Assembly (NCBI RefSeq): GCF_004366715.1 | Contig: NZ_SOQZ01000004.1 | Span: 186,001 to 250,000, forward strand | Direction of reading: 5' to 3' | DNA from: Meridianimaribacter flavus | GTDB taxonomy: Bacteria > Bacteroidota > Bacteroidia > Flavobacteriales > Flavobacteriaceae | DNA: 64,000 nucleotides | In this document: positions 1 through 10,700 of the stretch, piece after piece | Layout: each line of letters starts with the position of its first letter | Position numbering within the stretch: the first letter of the stretch is position 1 | Position numbers and translations under genes: made by a program | The notes under the pieces: model-generated | Told to the model about the DNA's origin: nothing | What the model saw: the letters and a program-made list of their open reading frames with translations, nothing else | Database searches by the model: none

Positions 1-1
1 C

Positions 2-607
2 TATATGGATGTCGATTATCAAGCGAATATGAATTTACTTGCTGAAGCTAAAAAGTCTGGTGTAAATCACTTTGTTTATGTGTCTGCTATTAATGGCGAT
101 AAACATCGACATTTGAAAATTTTTGAAGCCAAAGAAAAGTTTGTTGATGCTTTAAAAACATCAGGATTAAATTATACCATTATTAGACCTAACGGTTTTT
201 TCTCAGATATGAAAGATTTTCTGCAAATGGCTAAATCGGGTCGTGTGTATTTATTTGGATCAGGAAATCAAAAATTCAACCCAATTCATGGAGAGGATTT
301 AGCAAAAGCTATTGTCGATAACTTAGAAGATTACAATAACGAATTAACCGTTGGAGGTCCTGATATATTAAGCTTAAATGATATTAGTAAACTCGCACTG
401 ACTTCATTAAACAAGCCAATAAAAATAACGCATTTACCAGATTGGATAAGACGATTCATCATTTGGACTTTAAGAACATTTACCAGCGTTAAAATCTATG
501 GTCCGATTGAATTTTTCTTAACGTTAATGGCAGACGATAATGTGGCGCCTACCTATGGAAAATATCATTTAAAAGACTATTTTAGAGAAGAAGCTAAAAC
601 GCTATAA
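2..607 (+). CDS. NAD(P)-binding SDR-like protein, 3' part only
   Basis: The frame is open at the left window edge, so the N-terminal Rossmann part with the glycine-rich nucleotide loop lies outside. The visible 200 residues resemble the C-terminal half of atypical SDR proteins of the NmrA/NDUFA9-like kind. Early on there is a beta strand ending in YVSAING, then EAKEKFVDALKTSGLNYTIIRPNGFF, the usual strand-and-loop after the active-site helix. The canonical YxxxK is not obvious. The stop codon lies 3 bases before the next gene, which suggests co-transcription with the acetyltransferase. The substrate cannot be told. Confidence 0.75.
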   Translation, partial: YMDVDYQANMNLLAEAKKSGVNHFVYVSAINGDKHRHLKIFEAKEKFVDALKTSGLNYTIIRPNGFFSDMKDFLQMAKSGRVYLFGSGNQKFNPIHGEDLAKAIVDNLEDYNNELTVGGPDILSLNDISKLALTSLNKPIKITHLPDWIRRFIIWTLRTFTSVKIYGPIEFFLTLMADDNVAPTYGKYHLKDYFREEAKTL

Positions 608-610
608 ATT

Positions 611-1228
611 ATGAATATTCCAGATCCAAATACCGTTTTCCCGTTAGCCAATTACAATAAGCTTTGTTTTTTGAAAAACTACATTAAAAATCCGAACATT
701 GAGGTTGGTGATTACACCTATTACGACGATTTTGAAACGGTTTCAAATTTTGAAAAAAATGTAAAGTATCATTTTGATTTTATTGATGATAAACTCATCA
801 TTGGAAAGTTTTGCATGATTGCTTCTGGTGCAACCTTTATTATGAATGGTGGTAATCATTTAACCGAAGCCACATCTGCTTACCCTTTTGCCATTTTTGG
901 TGGTGCATGGCAACATGCTATGGATGACAAAACCTATCCAACCAAAGGGAATACTATAATTGGGAATGATGTGTGGATTGGTCACGACGCTACCATTATG
1001 CCTGGTGTAACCATTGGTGATGGAGCAATAATAGCCACAAAAGCAGTTGTTACAAAAAGTGTAGAACCCTATACTATTGTAGGTGGTAATCCTGCTAAAC
1101 CTATTAAAAAACGTTTTTCAGAAGACACCATTTCTAAATTATTAGAACTTAAATGGTGGGATTGGGAGATTGAAAAAATCACTAAAAATGTAAATAAACT
1201 TACTTCCCATCCCGAGGAGTTGTTATAA
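611..1228 (+). CDS. Vat/CatB-type hexapeptide O-acetyltransferase
   Basis: A 205-residue left-handed beta-helix acetyltransferase of the xenobiotic (CatB/Vat) group, which transfers acetyl from acetyl-CoA to a hydroxyl group. Visible are the early GDYTYYDD segment, the loop MNGGNH with the likely catalytic His83, hexapeptide repeats around [20 protein letters not shown], the [12 protein letters not shown] exit and the KWWDWE C-terminal motif. These also occur in Vat streptogramin A acetyltransferases, and the full length matches that family. It starts 3 bases after the SDR gene and ends at a clear hairpin terminator. It may be a housekeeping relative that does not inactivate antibiotics. The family call is firm, the substrate open. 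Confidence 0.85.
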   Translation: MNIPDPNTVFPLANYNKLCFLKNYIKNPNIEVGDYTYYDDFETVSNFEKNVKYHFDFIDDKLIIGKFCMIASGATFIMNGGNHLTEATSAYPFAIFGGAWQHAMDDKTYPTKGNTIIGNDVWIGHDATIMPGVTIGDGAIIATKAVVTKSVEPYTIVGGNPAKPIKKRFSEDTISKLLELKWWDWEIEKITKNVNKLTSHPEELL

Positions 1229-1247
1229 ATAAACCCTAAGAACTAAT

Positions 1248-1280
1248 AAAAGGCTTAATAGTAAAACTGTTAAGTCTTTT
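1248..1280 (+). terminator. Rho-independent terminator after the acetyltransferase
   Basis: The arms AAAAGGCTTAA (1248-1258) and TTAAGTCTTTT (1270-1280) pair with one G-T position and an 11-base loop, followed by a T-rich tract. It sits 20 bases after the stop codon. Confidence 0.7.
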
Positions 1281-1424
1281 TCTATTCATGTAAAAATTAA
1301 GGATTAGTACTAAATATCAAAAAGGTACCGAATCATAATTCAGAACGATTAGCCTTCACTTCTACTGCATCTTTGTACCATCAAAATTTCAATCAAAAAA
1401 CGAACAATTTAAACATCAATCACA

Positions 1425-2069
1425 ATGAAAAAATTAGTAATTATCTGCCTGTCACTTTTTACATGTAATGTTTTTGCACAACAGATCTCAGAGTCATCTA
1501 ACCAAAGTGACAATGAATTAAAATACAGAGTGAGCTTTCCTGCTATTATCTTATCCAATATAGGTGACGGAGGAAAAAGAACCAACACGCAACACATTGA
1601 ATTACATCTAAAACGTGAGCTTGACGCCAAAAACATTGTTGGTGTAAAATTTGCCACTTGGCGTTTGTTTCAACCTATGGGAATTCAATGGTGGGATGGA
1701 CTTACAGATAAAATAGATTCTGAAACCGAATTTTATCCTGGTTATTTACGTGAAACCGGTATTGGTATCTCTTATCAACGTATGCTTTGGAAAGGGTTGT
1801 TTGCTTCAGTTGAAGTTTTACCATTATACAAAACCTATTTAGACCTTGATGACAAAAAAACAGCCAACGGTTTTAAACTTTACAATTCGTATCATATTGG
1901 TTATCATTTTGCTTTTGGTAAAAAGAAACAGTTTTTTATAGAACCACAATTTCATTGTAATGTTTGGCATTTTGACACCAATACGCCAGATTCATTTAAA
2001 CAACTCGACAACAAATGGGATTCTTATTTCCTATTTGAACCCAACCTTTATATCGGTATAAAATTTTAA
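1425..2069 (+). CDS. Secreted protein of unknown function, probable outer-membrane barrel
   Basis: A 214-residue protein with a Sec signal peptide (MKKLVIICLSLFTCNVFAQ, cleavage after FA). The mature part alternates polar and aromatic residues (for example GIGISYQRMLWKGLFASVEVLPLYKTYL and YNSYHIGYHFAFGKKKQFFIEPQFHCNVW) and ends in a phenylalanine (YIGIKF). That ending is typical of proteins inserted by the BAM complex. I do not recognise a named family. It precedes a serine hydrolase by 36 bases and may share its transcript. A small outer-membrane beta-barrel is inferred from strand pattern only. Confidence 0.7.
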   Translation: MKKLVIICLSLFTCNVFAQQISESSNQSDNELKYRVSFPAIILSNIGDGGKRTNTQHIELHLKRELDAKNIVGVKFATWRLFQPMGIQWWDGLTDKIDSETEFYPGYLRETGIGISYQRMLWKGLFASVEVLPLYKTYLDLDDKKTANGFKLYNSYHIGYHFAFGKKKQFFIEPQFHCNVWHFDTNTPDSFKQLDNKWDSYFLFEPNLYIGIKF

Positions 2070-2105
2070 CTTATAAGACTATCTTAAAACTCAAAAACTA
2101 ACATT

Positions 2106-3230
2106 ATGAAACATCTGTTTCTAGGTTTAATATTTTTAGTTGGATTATCAGCTATTGCTCAGCAAACAACAGAAACAACAATTAAACAACGCTTTAAAAC
2201 TGAGTTAGAAAAGGAAAACATAAAAAGCGGTTTACTACATGTTTATTCTGAATCTCGTGGTATCGATATTCAGTTAGCTGAAAGTAAAGAGGATTCTATT
2301 TCAATAGATTACCCATTTTACACAGCTAGCATTACCAAGATGTTCACCGCAACAGCAATTGGTATTTTAAAGGATCAGAATAAATTAAATTTTGAAGACA
2401 AAATCGCTCAATACTTACCAGATTCACTGGTGAATAACCTTCATGTTTTGAATGGTAAAGACTATTCAAAAGATTTAACCATTGCTCATTTATTACAACA
2501 CACCTCTGGCTTACCTGATTATTTTACAGACAAAACTAACGACGGAAGTCCAAATGTCATTAATCAACTATTGATGATTCTGGATAAAACATGGTCTGCA
2601 GAAGAATTGATTCAGTTTTCAAAAGAGAAGATGAAACCACACTTTATTCCTGGTGAAGGTTATCATTATACAGATACAGAATATGTGCTTTTAGCCTTAA
2701 TTATTGAAAATGTAAGTGGTTTAACTTTAGATGAGTTTTTTAAGCAGCATATTTTTCAACCTTTAAATATGAATAGTTCTTATGTTAACTTAAAATCGTC
2801 TTCTATAGAAAACAAACTTCCAATCGTTAAGTTTTATGCTAGTCAATACGAATTGTCATCACTCAAAAGCTTAAGTGCCGATTGGGGCGGAGGCGGTTTA
2901 GTCTCAACTACGCATGATTTAATTGCATTTTTAAAAGCCTTCAATACCGATAAAATTGTAAAGAAAGACACACGTTTAGCCATGCAAAATTGGGTTATTG
3001 AAACAAAAGGAATGGAATACGGCTTTGGGATAAGACAAGTGTCTTTAGGTGAATTAACCAATACAGAAAGCGACTTGCAGCTTATTGGTCATTCTGGATC
3101 TACAGCTTCCTTCTTATGGTACTGCCCAGAATTAGATACATATATTTCGGGTACTTTTAATCAATTAGAAGTTTCAAAAAATGCTTTACTTTTGGTTATT
3201 GATGTACTAAAAGCAGTAAAAAGAAAATAA
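2106..3230 (+). CDS. Serine hydrolase, beta-lactamase/PBP class C fold
   Basis: A periplasmic 374-residue serine hydrolase of the beta-lactamase family (Pfam Beta-lactamase, class C/esterase type). It has a signal peptide ending in SAIAQ. The SxxK motif is S75-I-T-K78. HTSGLPD is the family signature that follows, YTD takes the place of the usual YxN tyrosine motif, and HSG near the C terminus replaces the KTG/HxG triad. Members act as peptidases or esterases on D-amino acid or other esters and amides, and few are true beta-lactamases. It lies 5 bases before the S41 peptidase gene, so the two exported hydrolases are probably co-transcribed. Confidence 0.85.
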   Translation: MKHLFLGLIFLVGLSAIAQQTTETTIKQRFKTELEKENIKSGLLHVYSESRGIDIQLAESKEDSISIDYPFYTASITKMFTATAIGILKDQNKLNFEDKIAQYLPDSLVNNLHVLNGKDYSKDLTIAHLLQHTSGLPDYFTDKTNDGSPNVINQLLMILDKTWSAEELIQFSKEKMKPHFIPGEGYHYTDTEYVLLALIIENVSGLTLDEFFKQHIFQPLNMNSSYVNLKSSSIENKLPIVKFYASQYELSSLKSLSADWGGGGLVSTTHDLIAFLKAFNTDKIVKKDTRLAMQNWVIETKGMEYGFGIRQVSLGELTNTESDLQLIGHSGSTASFLWYCPELDTYISGTFNQLEVSKNALLLVIDVLKAVKRK

Positions 3231-3235
3231 GTTTC

Positions 3236-4492
3236 ATGAATACATTTCAAAAAAAAACAACCTGTCTTTTAATTCTTTTTGTCTCGATGTTAAGTACAAT
3301 GTTAGCTCAAACACCAAACAAAATAGATTGGAAAGAAGACTTACAAATTTACAAAGCATCTTTAGAAGACAAACATATAGACCTTTACCATTCTATAACT
3401 GAAGAAGAATTTAATGCAGAATGGAGTAAAATTTATGATAGCATTGGTTTATTAAACGATTTTGAAATTACCTTAAAATTAATGCAATTAACAAGGCTTA
3501 TAAATGATGGGCATACAGCTGTATCACTTCGTAACTATGATATCCACGACTATCCCTTCAAAATAAAACATATAGAAAATCAATGGCGCGTTGTAAAAAT
3601 TAATAATACTAACAAAAACCTATTAAAATCTACACTTGTAGCTATTGATGGTGTTCCAATAGACGAGGTTATGTCTAAGGTTTCAAAAGTTACTCAATTT
3701 GTTGAAAACGAACATTCATTATTAGTTAGAACTGGAAACTATGCAACCATAAGCGAATTGTTATATGCTCTTGGTATTACAAAAAAATCAAACTCAGCAA
3801 CATTTACTTTTCAAGACATAAACCATCAAAGTATAGATATAAGACTTGACGCTTTAAATCAAACAACTTCAAACTCTGATTCTTTTCAAGAACTTGTTAT
3901 TGGCATTCCTGAAATCATTAAGCCTGAAAACCTCTCTTTTGAGTATTTATGGTATGCTCCTATTCAAAACACAAATGCGGTTTATATCCGATTTGATAGT
4001 TATCCTTCTTTTGAAAAAATGCAACGTTTTAGCGAAGAACTGTTAGGCTTTATTTCTAAAAATAAAATTGAAAAAATTGTAATTGACATGCGCAATAATG
4101 GTGGTGGCGATTTGTATGTTGGCATAGCACTAGCTTATGCTCTAAATTTGTCTGATACTGTAGATTGGAAACAAGGCGTTTATGTTATGACTGACGCTGT
4201 AACATTTTCAGCAGGAACTAGTAATTCTGCTCTTTTTAAACAGTTACTAAATGCAAAAATAATTGGACAACCAACAGGTTCCAACCCAACTGGTTATCAA
4301 GACATGGATCAGTTTGAATTACCAAATTCTAAACTTGTTATTACCTATTCTAAACGAAGATTCAATTTATCAGAAACGGTAACCCAAGGTATTTATCCAG
4401 ATGTAATATTAAATTACAATTGGAAAGACTATAAAAATGGTTTAGACACTATGCTGCTATGGGTTATAAAAGACATTAAAAAGAAGGAATAG
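3236..4492 (+). CDS. S41-family peptidase (tail-specific protease fold)
   Basis: A 418-residue secreted protein with a signal peptide ending MLAQ. The C-terminal half has the S41 core: a strand NAVYIRFDSYPSF, then KIVIDMRNNGGGD, and the nucleophile motif VTFSAGTSNS, where the serine after F is the likely nucleophile. The central region of about 80 residues (STLVAIDGVPIDEVMSK) looks like a divergent PDZ segment. It follows the serine hydrolase directly and its stop abuts the stop of the convergent DUF983 gene with no spacer. Substrates are unknown. Confidence 0.82.
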   Translation: MNTFQKKTTCLLILFVSMLSTMLAQTPNKIDWKEDLQIYKASLEDKHIDLYHSITEEEFNAEWSKIYDSIGLLNDFEITLKLMQLTRLINDGHTAVSLRNYDIHDYPFKIKHIENQWRVVKINNTNKNLLKSTLVAIDGVPIDEVMSKVSKVTQFVENEHSLLVRTGNYATISELLYALGITKKSNSATFTFQDINHQSIDIRLDALNQTTSNSDSFQELVIGIPEIIKPENLSFEYLWYAPIQNTNAVYIRFDSYPSFEKMQRFSEELLGFISKNKIEKIVIDMRNNGGGDLYVGIALAYALNLSDTVDWKQGVYVMTDAVTFSAGTSNSALFKQLLNAKIIGQPTGSNPTGYQDMDQFELPNSKLVITYSKRRFNLSETVTQGIYPDVILNYNWKDYKNGLDTMLLWVIKDIKKKE

Positions 4493-4849
4493 TTATACCT
4501 TATCCTTATAAAATATATAAATCCAAATAGACCTCGACAATTTAAAGTTAATGGTTCCTAATAAAACAGCTATTGTAGCAATAATAGCAAAAACTCGTAA
4601 AGGTGATAAATCAATAAAATACCAGAACACCACAAGACTCGCAATCATTTGCGCTACTGCAAGTCCGTAACTCACAAACATAGCTCCAAAAAAGAAACCA
4701 GTTTCGCGCTCAAACTTATAGTTACAAACAGGACATTTATCATTCATTTTAGGAATATTTAACAATAAGAGATTACCTCTATTATTAAAAATTTTACCGT
4801 TTTTACATTTAGGACATTTACAAGTCAACGCAGCAATAACATTACGCAT
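4493..4849 (-). CDS. DUF983 family membrane protein
   Basis: A 118-residue protein starting at the ATG (MRNVIAALTCKCPKC); a TTG two codons upstream is less likely. An N-terminal zinc-ribbon-like pair of CxxC motifs (CPKCKNG and CPVCNYKFERETGFFFGAMFVSYG) is followed by two transmembrane helices, the standard layout of DUF983. The function of the family is not established. It converges on the S41 gene with stop codons on adjacent bases and stands alone on its strand. Confidence 0.85.
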   Translation of the reverse strand: MRNVIAALTCKCPKCKNGKIFNNRGNLLLLNIPKMNDKCPVCNYKFERETGFFFGAMFVSYGLAVAQMIASLVVFWYFIDLSPLRVFAIIATIAVLLGTINFKLSRSIWIYIFYKDKV

Positions 4850-4941
4850 AAGCAACTATTTTATTAGCAACAAAAGTAAAACCTCTAATCCTTTTTACAT
4901 ATATAGAATTTACACTATTATTTGTACTTTTAGGACATATT

Positions 4942-5814
4942 ATGCAACTTCCTGTTTTAAATATTAGTCAGTTTAAAGAATCGGCACCTCTTAATGAAGT
5001 GTATATCAATTCATTTTCAAAACATATACAGCGTAATAAAGATTTAATAAGTAAACCACACAGTCATAATTTCTATCTGTGTGTACTATTTACCAAAGGT
5101 ACTGGTACCCATGAAATAGATTTTGATTCTTATACGATTAATCCAGGTAGAGTGTTTTTTTTAAAACCAGGACAAACTCATTTTTGGAAGTTTAAGACAC
5201 AACCCGAAGGGTATATCTTTTTTCATTCGCAAGAATTTTATGACCTAAAGTTTTTAAATCATACCCTACATTCATTTCCGTTTTATTACTCCTATCAAAA
5301 TCCTCCTGTAGTAGATTTAACAAGCCAACAGCTCTCATTACTACAACTTAAGTTTAAAGAGGCTTACACCGAATATATGCAACCTAACCTTTTAAGAGAA
5401 TTAAAAATAGTAAACTTGTTTAGTGACATTTATATTGAACTCACTAGAGCATATACCACTAATATTAATTTAGAAAAGCTTAAAACATCTCAATATTCGC
5501 AAATATTAGAGAAGCTAGAGCATTTAATAAACAACCATTTCCTTAAAGAAAAACTACCAAAGTTTTACGCACAAGAACTTAATATAACTACCAAGCATCT
5601 TAATAGAGTGGTTCAAAAAACCATTAACAAAACTACAAGTCAGCTTATCTCAGAGCGAGTCATTTTAGAAGCCAAACGATTAATTGTGCATTCTCATGAT
5701 AACTTAGCTACAATTGCTTATCAGCTCGAGTTTTCAGACTATGCCTATTTTTCAAAAGTATTTAAATCCAAAACCGGACTAACTCCTTTAGAGTTTAGAA
5801 AAAATTATAACTAA
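4942..5814 (+). CDS. AraC-family regulator with cupin head
   Basis: A 290-residue transcription factor. The N-terminal cupin sensor domain (about residues 20-110) shows KPHSHNFYLCVLF and NPGRVFFLKPGQTHFW. The C-terminal AraC DNA-binding domain (about 190-290) has two helix-turn-helix units, ending in FSDYAYFSKVFKSKTGLTPLEFRKNYN. The effector is unknown. The next gene on the strand is an SDR oxidoreductase 137 bases downstream, which may be a target but is equally well placed under the second AraC gene. Confidence 0.9.
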   Translation: MQLPVLNISQFKESAPLNEVYINSFSKHIQRNKDLISKPHSHNFYLCVLFTKGTGTHEIDFDSYTINPGRVFFLKPGQTHFWKFKTQPEGYIFFHSQEFYDLKFLNHTLHSFPFYYSYQNPPVVDLTSQQLSLLQLKFKEAYTEYMQPNLLRELKIVNLFSDIYIELTRAYTTNINLEKLKTSQYSQILEKLEHLINNHFLKEKLPKFYAQELNITTKHLNRVVQKTINKTTSQLISERVILEAKRLIVHSHDNLATIAYQLEFSDYAYFSKVFKSKTGLTPLEFRKNYN

Positions 5815-5951
5815 CAAACAGATTAACCTTTTAATAAACCATACAGAATTATATATAACAACGTAGATTTAAACAAGACAAACGTAGATTTGGAAAACTA
5901 ACTCTTTTAGTATTTGCTCAACTTTGTATTATAATTTAAAAACACAGTAAC

Positions 5952-6707
5952 ATGAAACAAAAAACAGCAATTATTACAGGAGGCAGTAGAGGTTTGGGAC
6001 GCGACATGGCTCTTAATTTGGCACAAGATGGAGTCAACATCATTTTTTCATATCACAGTAACCAAAATAAAGCCAACGAAGTTATTTCTGAAATTGAAGC
6101 TATGGGTCAAAAAGCAGCAGCATTTCCTTTTGATGCCAACAACCCTAAAAGCGGACAAGATTTCATTAATAAAGCAACCAACTATTTACAACAAGAAAAT
6201 GGAAGCAAAAACTTTGATTTTTTGGTTAACAATGCAGGTACTGGAATGTTTAACTTAGTGTCTGACACTACTGAAGTTCAATTTGACGAAATGATGAACA
6301 TACATCTAAAAAGCGTCTATTTTTTAACACAAGCAGCTTTACCATATCTCAATGAAGGCGGAAGAATCATTAATATATCAAGTGGTTTGGCACGTTTTAG
6401 CTTACCAGGAATGTCTGCCTATGCTATGATGAAAGGTGGAATTGAGGTCTTTACACGTTACTTAGCTAAGGAACTAGGTAAACGTAACATCACAGCCAAT
6501 GTGATTGCTCCTGGAGCCATCGCAACCGATTTTGCTGGAGGCAGCAACAAAGACAAAGAAAAAGCAGACTTAATCTCTAGCATTACAGCACTTGGTCGTG
6601 TAGGTAAAGCCGAAGATATTGGAGGAACCGTCGCTTTCCTTTGCTCTAAAAAAGCAGGTTGGATTAACGGACAGCGTATTGAAGTATCTGGTGGTATGTT
6701 GGTGTAA
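5952..6707 (+). CDS. SDR-family oxidoreductase (FabG-like)
   Basis: A classical short-chain dehydrogenase of 251 residues. The nucleotide-binding TGGSRGLG is at the N terminus, followed by NNAG, the catalytic serine in INISSG, and YAMMK as the YxxxK motif. The late PGAIATDFAGG segment and GRVGKAEDIGGTVAFLCS are usual for FabG-like enzymes. It reduces or oxidises a carbonyl/alcohol with NAD(P)(H); the substrate is not evident. It is flanked by two AraC regulators, and the one 24 bases downstream is probably in the same transcript. Confidence 0.88.
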   Translation: MKQKTAIITGGSRGLGRDMALNLAQDGVNIIFSYHSNQNKANEVISEIEAMGQKAAAFPFDANNPKSGQDFINKATNYLQQENGSKNFDFLVNNAGTGMFNLVSDTTEVQFDEMMNIHLKSVYFLTQAALPYLNEGGRIINISSGLARFSLPGMSAYAMMKGGIEVFTRYLAKELGKRNITANVIAPGAIATDFAGGSNKDKEKADLISSITALGRVGKAEDIGGTVAFLCSKKAGWINGQRIEVSGGMLV

Positions 6708-6731
6708 AATCTTTTCTTAATTTTATAGCTA

Positions 6732-7649
6732 ATGAAAGACTTAAAACACTTTAAAAAGGTAAGTGATTACCATAAACAAGCCAATATAGCTGCACCTGAA
6801 CATCCATTAATTAGTTTGGTGGATTACAGTCAGGTGCAGTATCCTTCAATTATTGAATCTCTAAAATGGAAACAAGATTATTACACTATTGGCTTAAAAC
6901 GCAATGTGCCTTACAAGTTCTTTTATGGTCAACAAGAATATGATTTTGATGAAGGTGTGATGACTTTCATTGCACCTAATCAAATTATGAGCTTAGGAGA
7001 AAATCCTAACATTAAAACCAACATACCTTCGGGTTGGCTCCTATTGGTACATCCTGATTTTTTATGGAACTCGTCCTTAGCAAAAACCATAAAGCAATAT
7101 GAGTTTTTTGGATACACCGTAAACGAAGCATTATTCCTTTCAGAAAAGGAAGAACAAATGATGTTAAATATTTTAATGCAAATTCAAGGAGAATACCAAT
7201 CTAACATAGATAAATTCAGTCAGAAAATCATAATTGCGCAAATAGAACTACTCCTCAATTATGCTGAACGTTTTTATGAAAGACAATTTATTACCCGAAA
7301 CATTACTAATCATCAAGTATTAAGTCAACTAGAAAAGGTACTTGCAGAATATTTCACTAAAAACCAAACAATTGAAAACGGCATACCTACCGTACAAGAT
7401 GTTGCAGACCGCTTAAACTTATCGCCTAACTATTTAAGCAGCATGCTCAAATCCTTAACAGGACAAAGCACACAACAACATATTCATAATACAATTATAG
7501 AAAAAGCTAAAGAGCAATTGGCAACACCGCTACTCTCTATTAGTGAAATAGCCTACAACTTAGGCTTTGAACATCCAGCTTCATTTACCAAGCTTTTTAA
7601 AAATAAAACAGACATGTCTCCTTCAGAATTTAGAAAGACGTATAATTAA
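6732..7649 (+). CDS. AraC-family regulator
   Basis: A 305-residue regulator with an N-terminal cupin-like ligand domain (PYKFFYGQQEYDFDEGVMTFIAPNQ around residues 60-85) and a C-terminal AraC helix-turn-helix pair (about 215-305). The domain includes VQDVADRLNLSPNYLSSMLK and the closing signature NLGFEHPASFTKLFKNKTDMSPSEFRK. It directly follows the SDR gene, a common arrangement for a regulator of its neighbour. The inducer is unknown. Confidence 0.9.
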   Translation: MKDLKHFKKVSDYHKQANIAAPEHPLISLVDYSQVQYPSIIESLKWKQDYYTIGLKRNVPYKFFYGQQEYDFDEGVMTFIAPNQIMSLGENPNIKTNIPSGWLLLVHPDFLWNSSLAKTIKQYEFFGYTVNEALFLSEKEEQMMLNILMQIQGEYQSNIDKFSQKIIIAQIELLLNYAERFYERQFITRNITNHQVLSQLEKVLAEYFTKNQTIENGIPTVQDVADRLNLSPNYLSSMLKSLTGQSTQQHIHNTIIEKAKEQLATPLLSISEIAYNLGFEHPASFTKLFKNKTDMSPSEFRKTYN

Positions 7650-7740
7650 TAACTAGAGTAAATAGCAATCAAATATTTACTTAAATAACTATTCTTAAAA
7701 AGATGCTTCTATAGCTTTTCTTTTTGGTTTCTAGTCATCA

Positions 7741-10700
7741 TTATTTGTTAACATCCATAAACAATTGATCAACTTTAGACCTCAACGCATCATTTGGTAG
7801 CACTTTGTAAAATTCCTCAAGTAAGTCTAAAGACGTTGGTTTTTTTGGATATTTATTATTAGCTAAAAAACTTCTTAGCGCTTGATTGACTTTGTCTTCA
7901 CCAATCAATTCAGATAATTCTACCATAGCAATCGCACCTTTTGAGTAAGCTATATGTGTAGCTCCATAAGGCACTTTGTACAACGGTGGATTTCCGTAAA
8001 GTCCTTTTTCATTATCATAAATTTGTTGATGAATTTGCACACGTTGCATCATAGGCTCTTTACCATACAGTTTTTTGTAAATCATCATTTCGGTATACAT
8101 GGCTAAAGATTCTGTAAGCATGGACGCTCCTTCCCTTTCATCTGGGTTTATTTGGCTATTTCCCCACCAAATATGAGCCAACTCATGACCTGCCAATTCA
8201 TTGATAACATCTTTACTTGGATCACTATCGATATTAGCATGGAAAATCATGTTTTCGATCATAAAAATGGTAGCAGGATATGCTGTAGCTGCGAATCCGC
8301 TTGTAAAAGAAGACACCTCAACAAAGCTTATTTTTTCATATGGGTAAACATTAAAATTATCGATGCAATAATCTAAACTTAAAACCGCATTTTTCAGTAG
8401 TCGGTTTACATTTTCAAAATGCCTGTCATGATAAAGCACTTCAATCTCAATATTACGATGCTTGATAGATTGCTTTTGGTATTTAGCGGAAGCTACTGCA
8501 AATCGAAATGGAATACCATCGGCTTTATATTTCGTATATGTCCGATCGTTTTCAGACCACGTTTTAACGACATCACCTATTCCCATAGGTGTTTGATTGT
8601 TTTCTGTAGACACCATCATATTTAAATCGATAAAGTCATTTTTGAAAACTTCTGGTGCTTCAAGTTTCTTTAAAGTTGTTGGATTACCAAGTTCGTAGGC
8701 TTCTCGTTTTTGCTCATCCTCTATCTCTTTATCTGGCTGATATCCCAATGAAGGATAATAATTACTAATACGCATAAACGAACCATTATTAACGATAGCA
8801 TTAAACGATTGATGTCCATTGACAGCATGCCATTTGTATGATAAATTAAATTCTAGAATCGCTGTGTCACTTGGCAATAAAGGTTTGTTAAGCTTGATTT
8901 CTGACACATGCTTATCGATTGAAATCTCTTCATTCTTTATTTGTAGTGTTGCGTTCTCTAATTTTAAATCAGAATGAAAATTGAGTAAAATCTTATTTAT
9001 GGATTCATCTGACAAATTTTGAAGTCTATACTTGCCTTGGATTGTATATGCATTTTCAGAAGGATGCAAATCTATTTTTGTGTCTACATCTGTAATTGTA
9101 GGCTGAGATATGTTTTCATAATGACGGTAATTTTTTTCATAATTAATAGCTTCAATAAGTTGAGCATCTTCGCTTTTTGGTAAATAACCATTCATAAAAT
9201 TGAATCCAGTAAAAACGCTCAATCCAAAGAAAATAATGACAATAAATGATTTGATTTTTGACCATTGGTTTGATTTCAAATATGAATTAAAAATCCACAA
9301 CAATCCTAAAAGGCATATTCCAAAAAGCAATCTATTTGAAAAGGCTGACAGGTAAGCGCCATAACCATTTAGGTCACTAAACACACCCTTAAACCCTGAA
9401 AAAACATGTAATAATGGATAAGGCAACAACATCTTTATTAATGGTGTTGTAAACACTAAAACCGCTAAGATTGAAACACCTAAGGCTACATATTTACTCT
9501 TGATTATACTATTGATGAGAAGTAACAATGTACCAAAAAGGAAAAGCGGAATAGTATTGAATATGATGACTCCAAAATAAGCCAACCAATCAATTTGGGT
9601 ATATCCATAACCGATTTGAAACACTAATGCTAATACTATGAGCAGTGTAGTTAAGAATACTAACAACGCAGCCAATGACATTAAATGACCTTTCAGTTTT
9701 GCTTTTGAAAAAAATGCACTGTCTTCTATTAAGTAAAAATTTGCTGAACTACTTCGCCAATACATGTCATTAATAAAATACACTAAAACGAATGCACCCA
9801 ACAAGTGAAAACTTTGAGAAATAGCAGTCGCCAAAAGTCCAGAACTGGCATAATAATTTGGCAAACGTATGCCTTTATCGATATCTGAATACATTTCCAT
9901 ACCAACGAAGAACACCAATAGCATAGAAACGGCAACTATAGTTACGCTTTTAAACAGGTAAATTAAATCAACTTTCGCAAAGGAAATGATTGCGTTCAAT
10001 TCAGACTTAAAACCAAAATCAAGAGCAGGCGTTTTGACTTCTGTTAATCTTACAATTGCTACTTTAACGTTAAGTTTTTTGCGCTTCAATACCTTTTTAC
10101 TTGTCGCTTTATTGAACACATAAAAACGATAAGAAATCGCCAAAAACAGCATTGACAACACCGCATAAACGATACGATTGATAGCCAAAAAGCCTTTTAA
10201 TGGCACGATGAACTGATTTTTTTCAGAAACACTTAAGTCTCTAGCTTCAAAGAAATAGGCAGATGTTCCAAAAGGGTCTAACAAAGATGATAGTTGTTGT
10301 ACTTCAATAGATTGCGGAATGCTTCCTGCCATAAATGGCGAATTAGAAAACACCAATAACACCATATAAAGCACATACAGAAGTAAACCTCCAATGACCA
10401 CTAATAACTTCTTACGTGTTGTATAAGCAATCATAAACAAGACACTACAAACGAAAAAGCAGTTTAAAACCCCGAAAATTAAAAAGGGATAGAGATACGA
10501 CCAAAGACTAAACCCTAACTGCATTTCGCTTCCTGTTCGTATGTTTTGACCAATGACGAAACCAATAATTAAGATTGAAAAGCTTAAGAAAGTTTTTAAT
10601 GTAAATCCTGAAAACTTCCCTATTAAATAGGTTTTAAGGGAAACAGGATATGAGAATAACATGATATCAAATTTTGTATCCCATTCCTTAAACAGAATCT

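Noticed and set aside
1199-1212. TTACTTCCC resembling the attachment core
   Set aside because: Only 9 bases match the 15-base core and they lie inside the acetyltransferase coding end; chance match.
7650-7740. Terminator between the AraC and permease genes
   Set aside because: AAAAG and CTTTT arms are too short and the loop too large to call with confidence.
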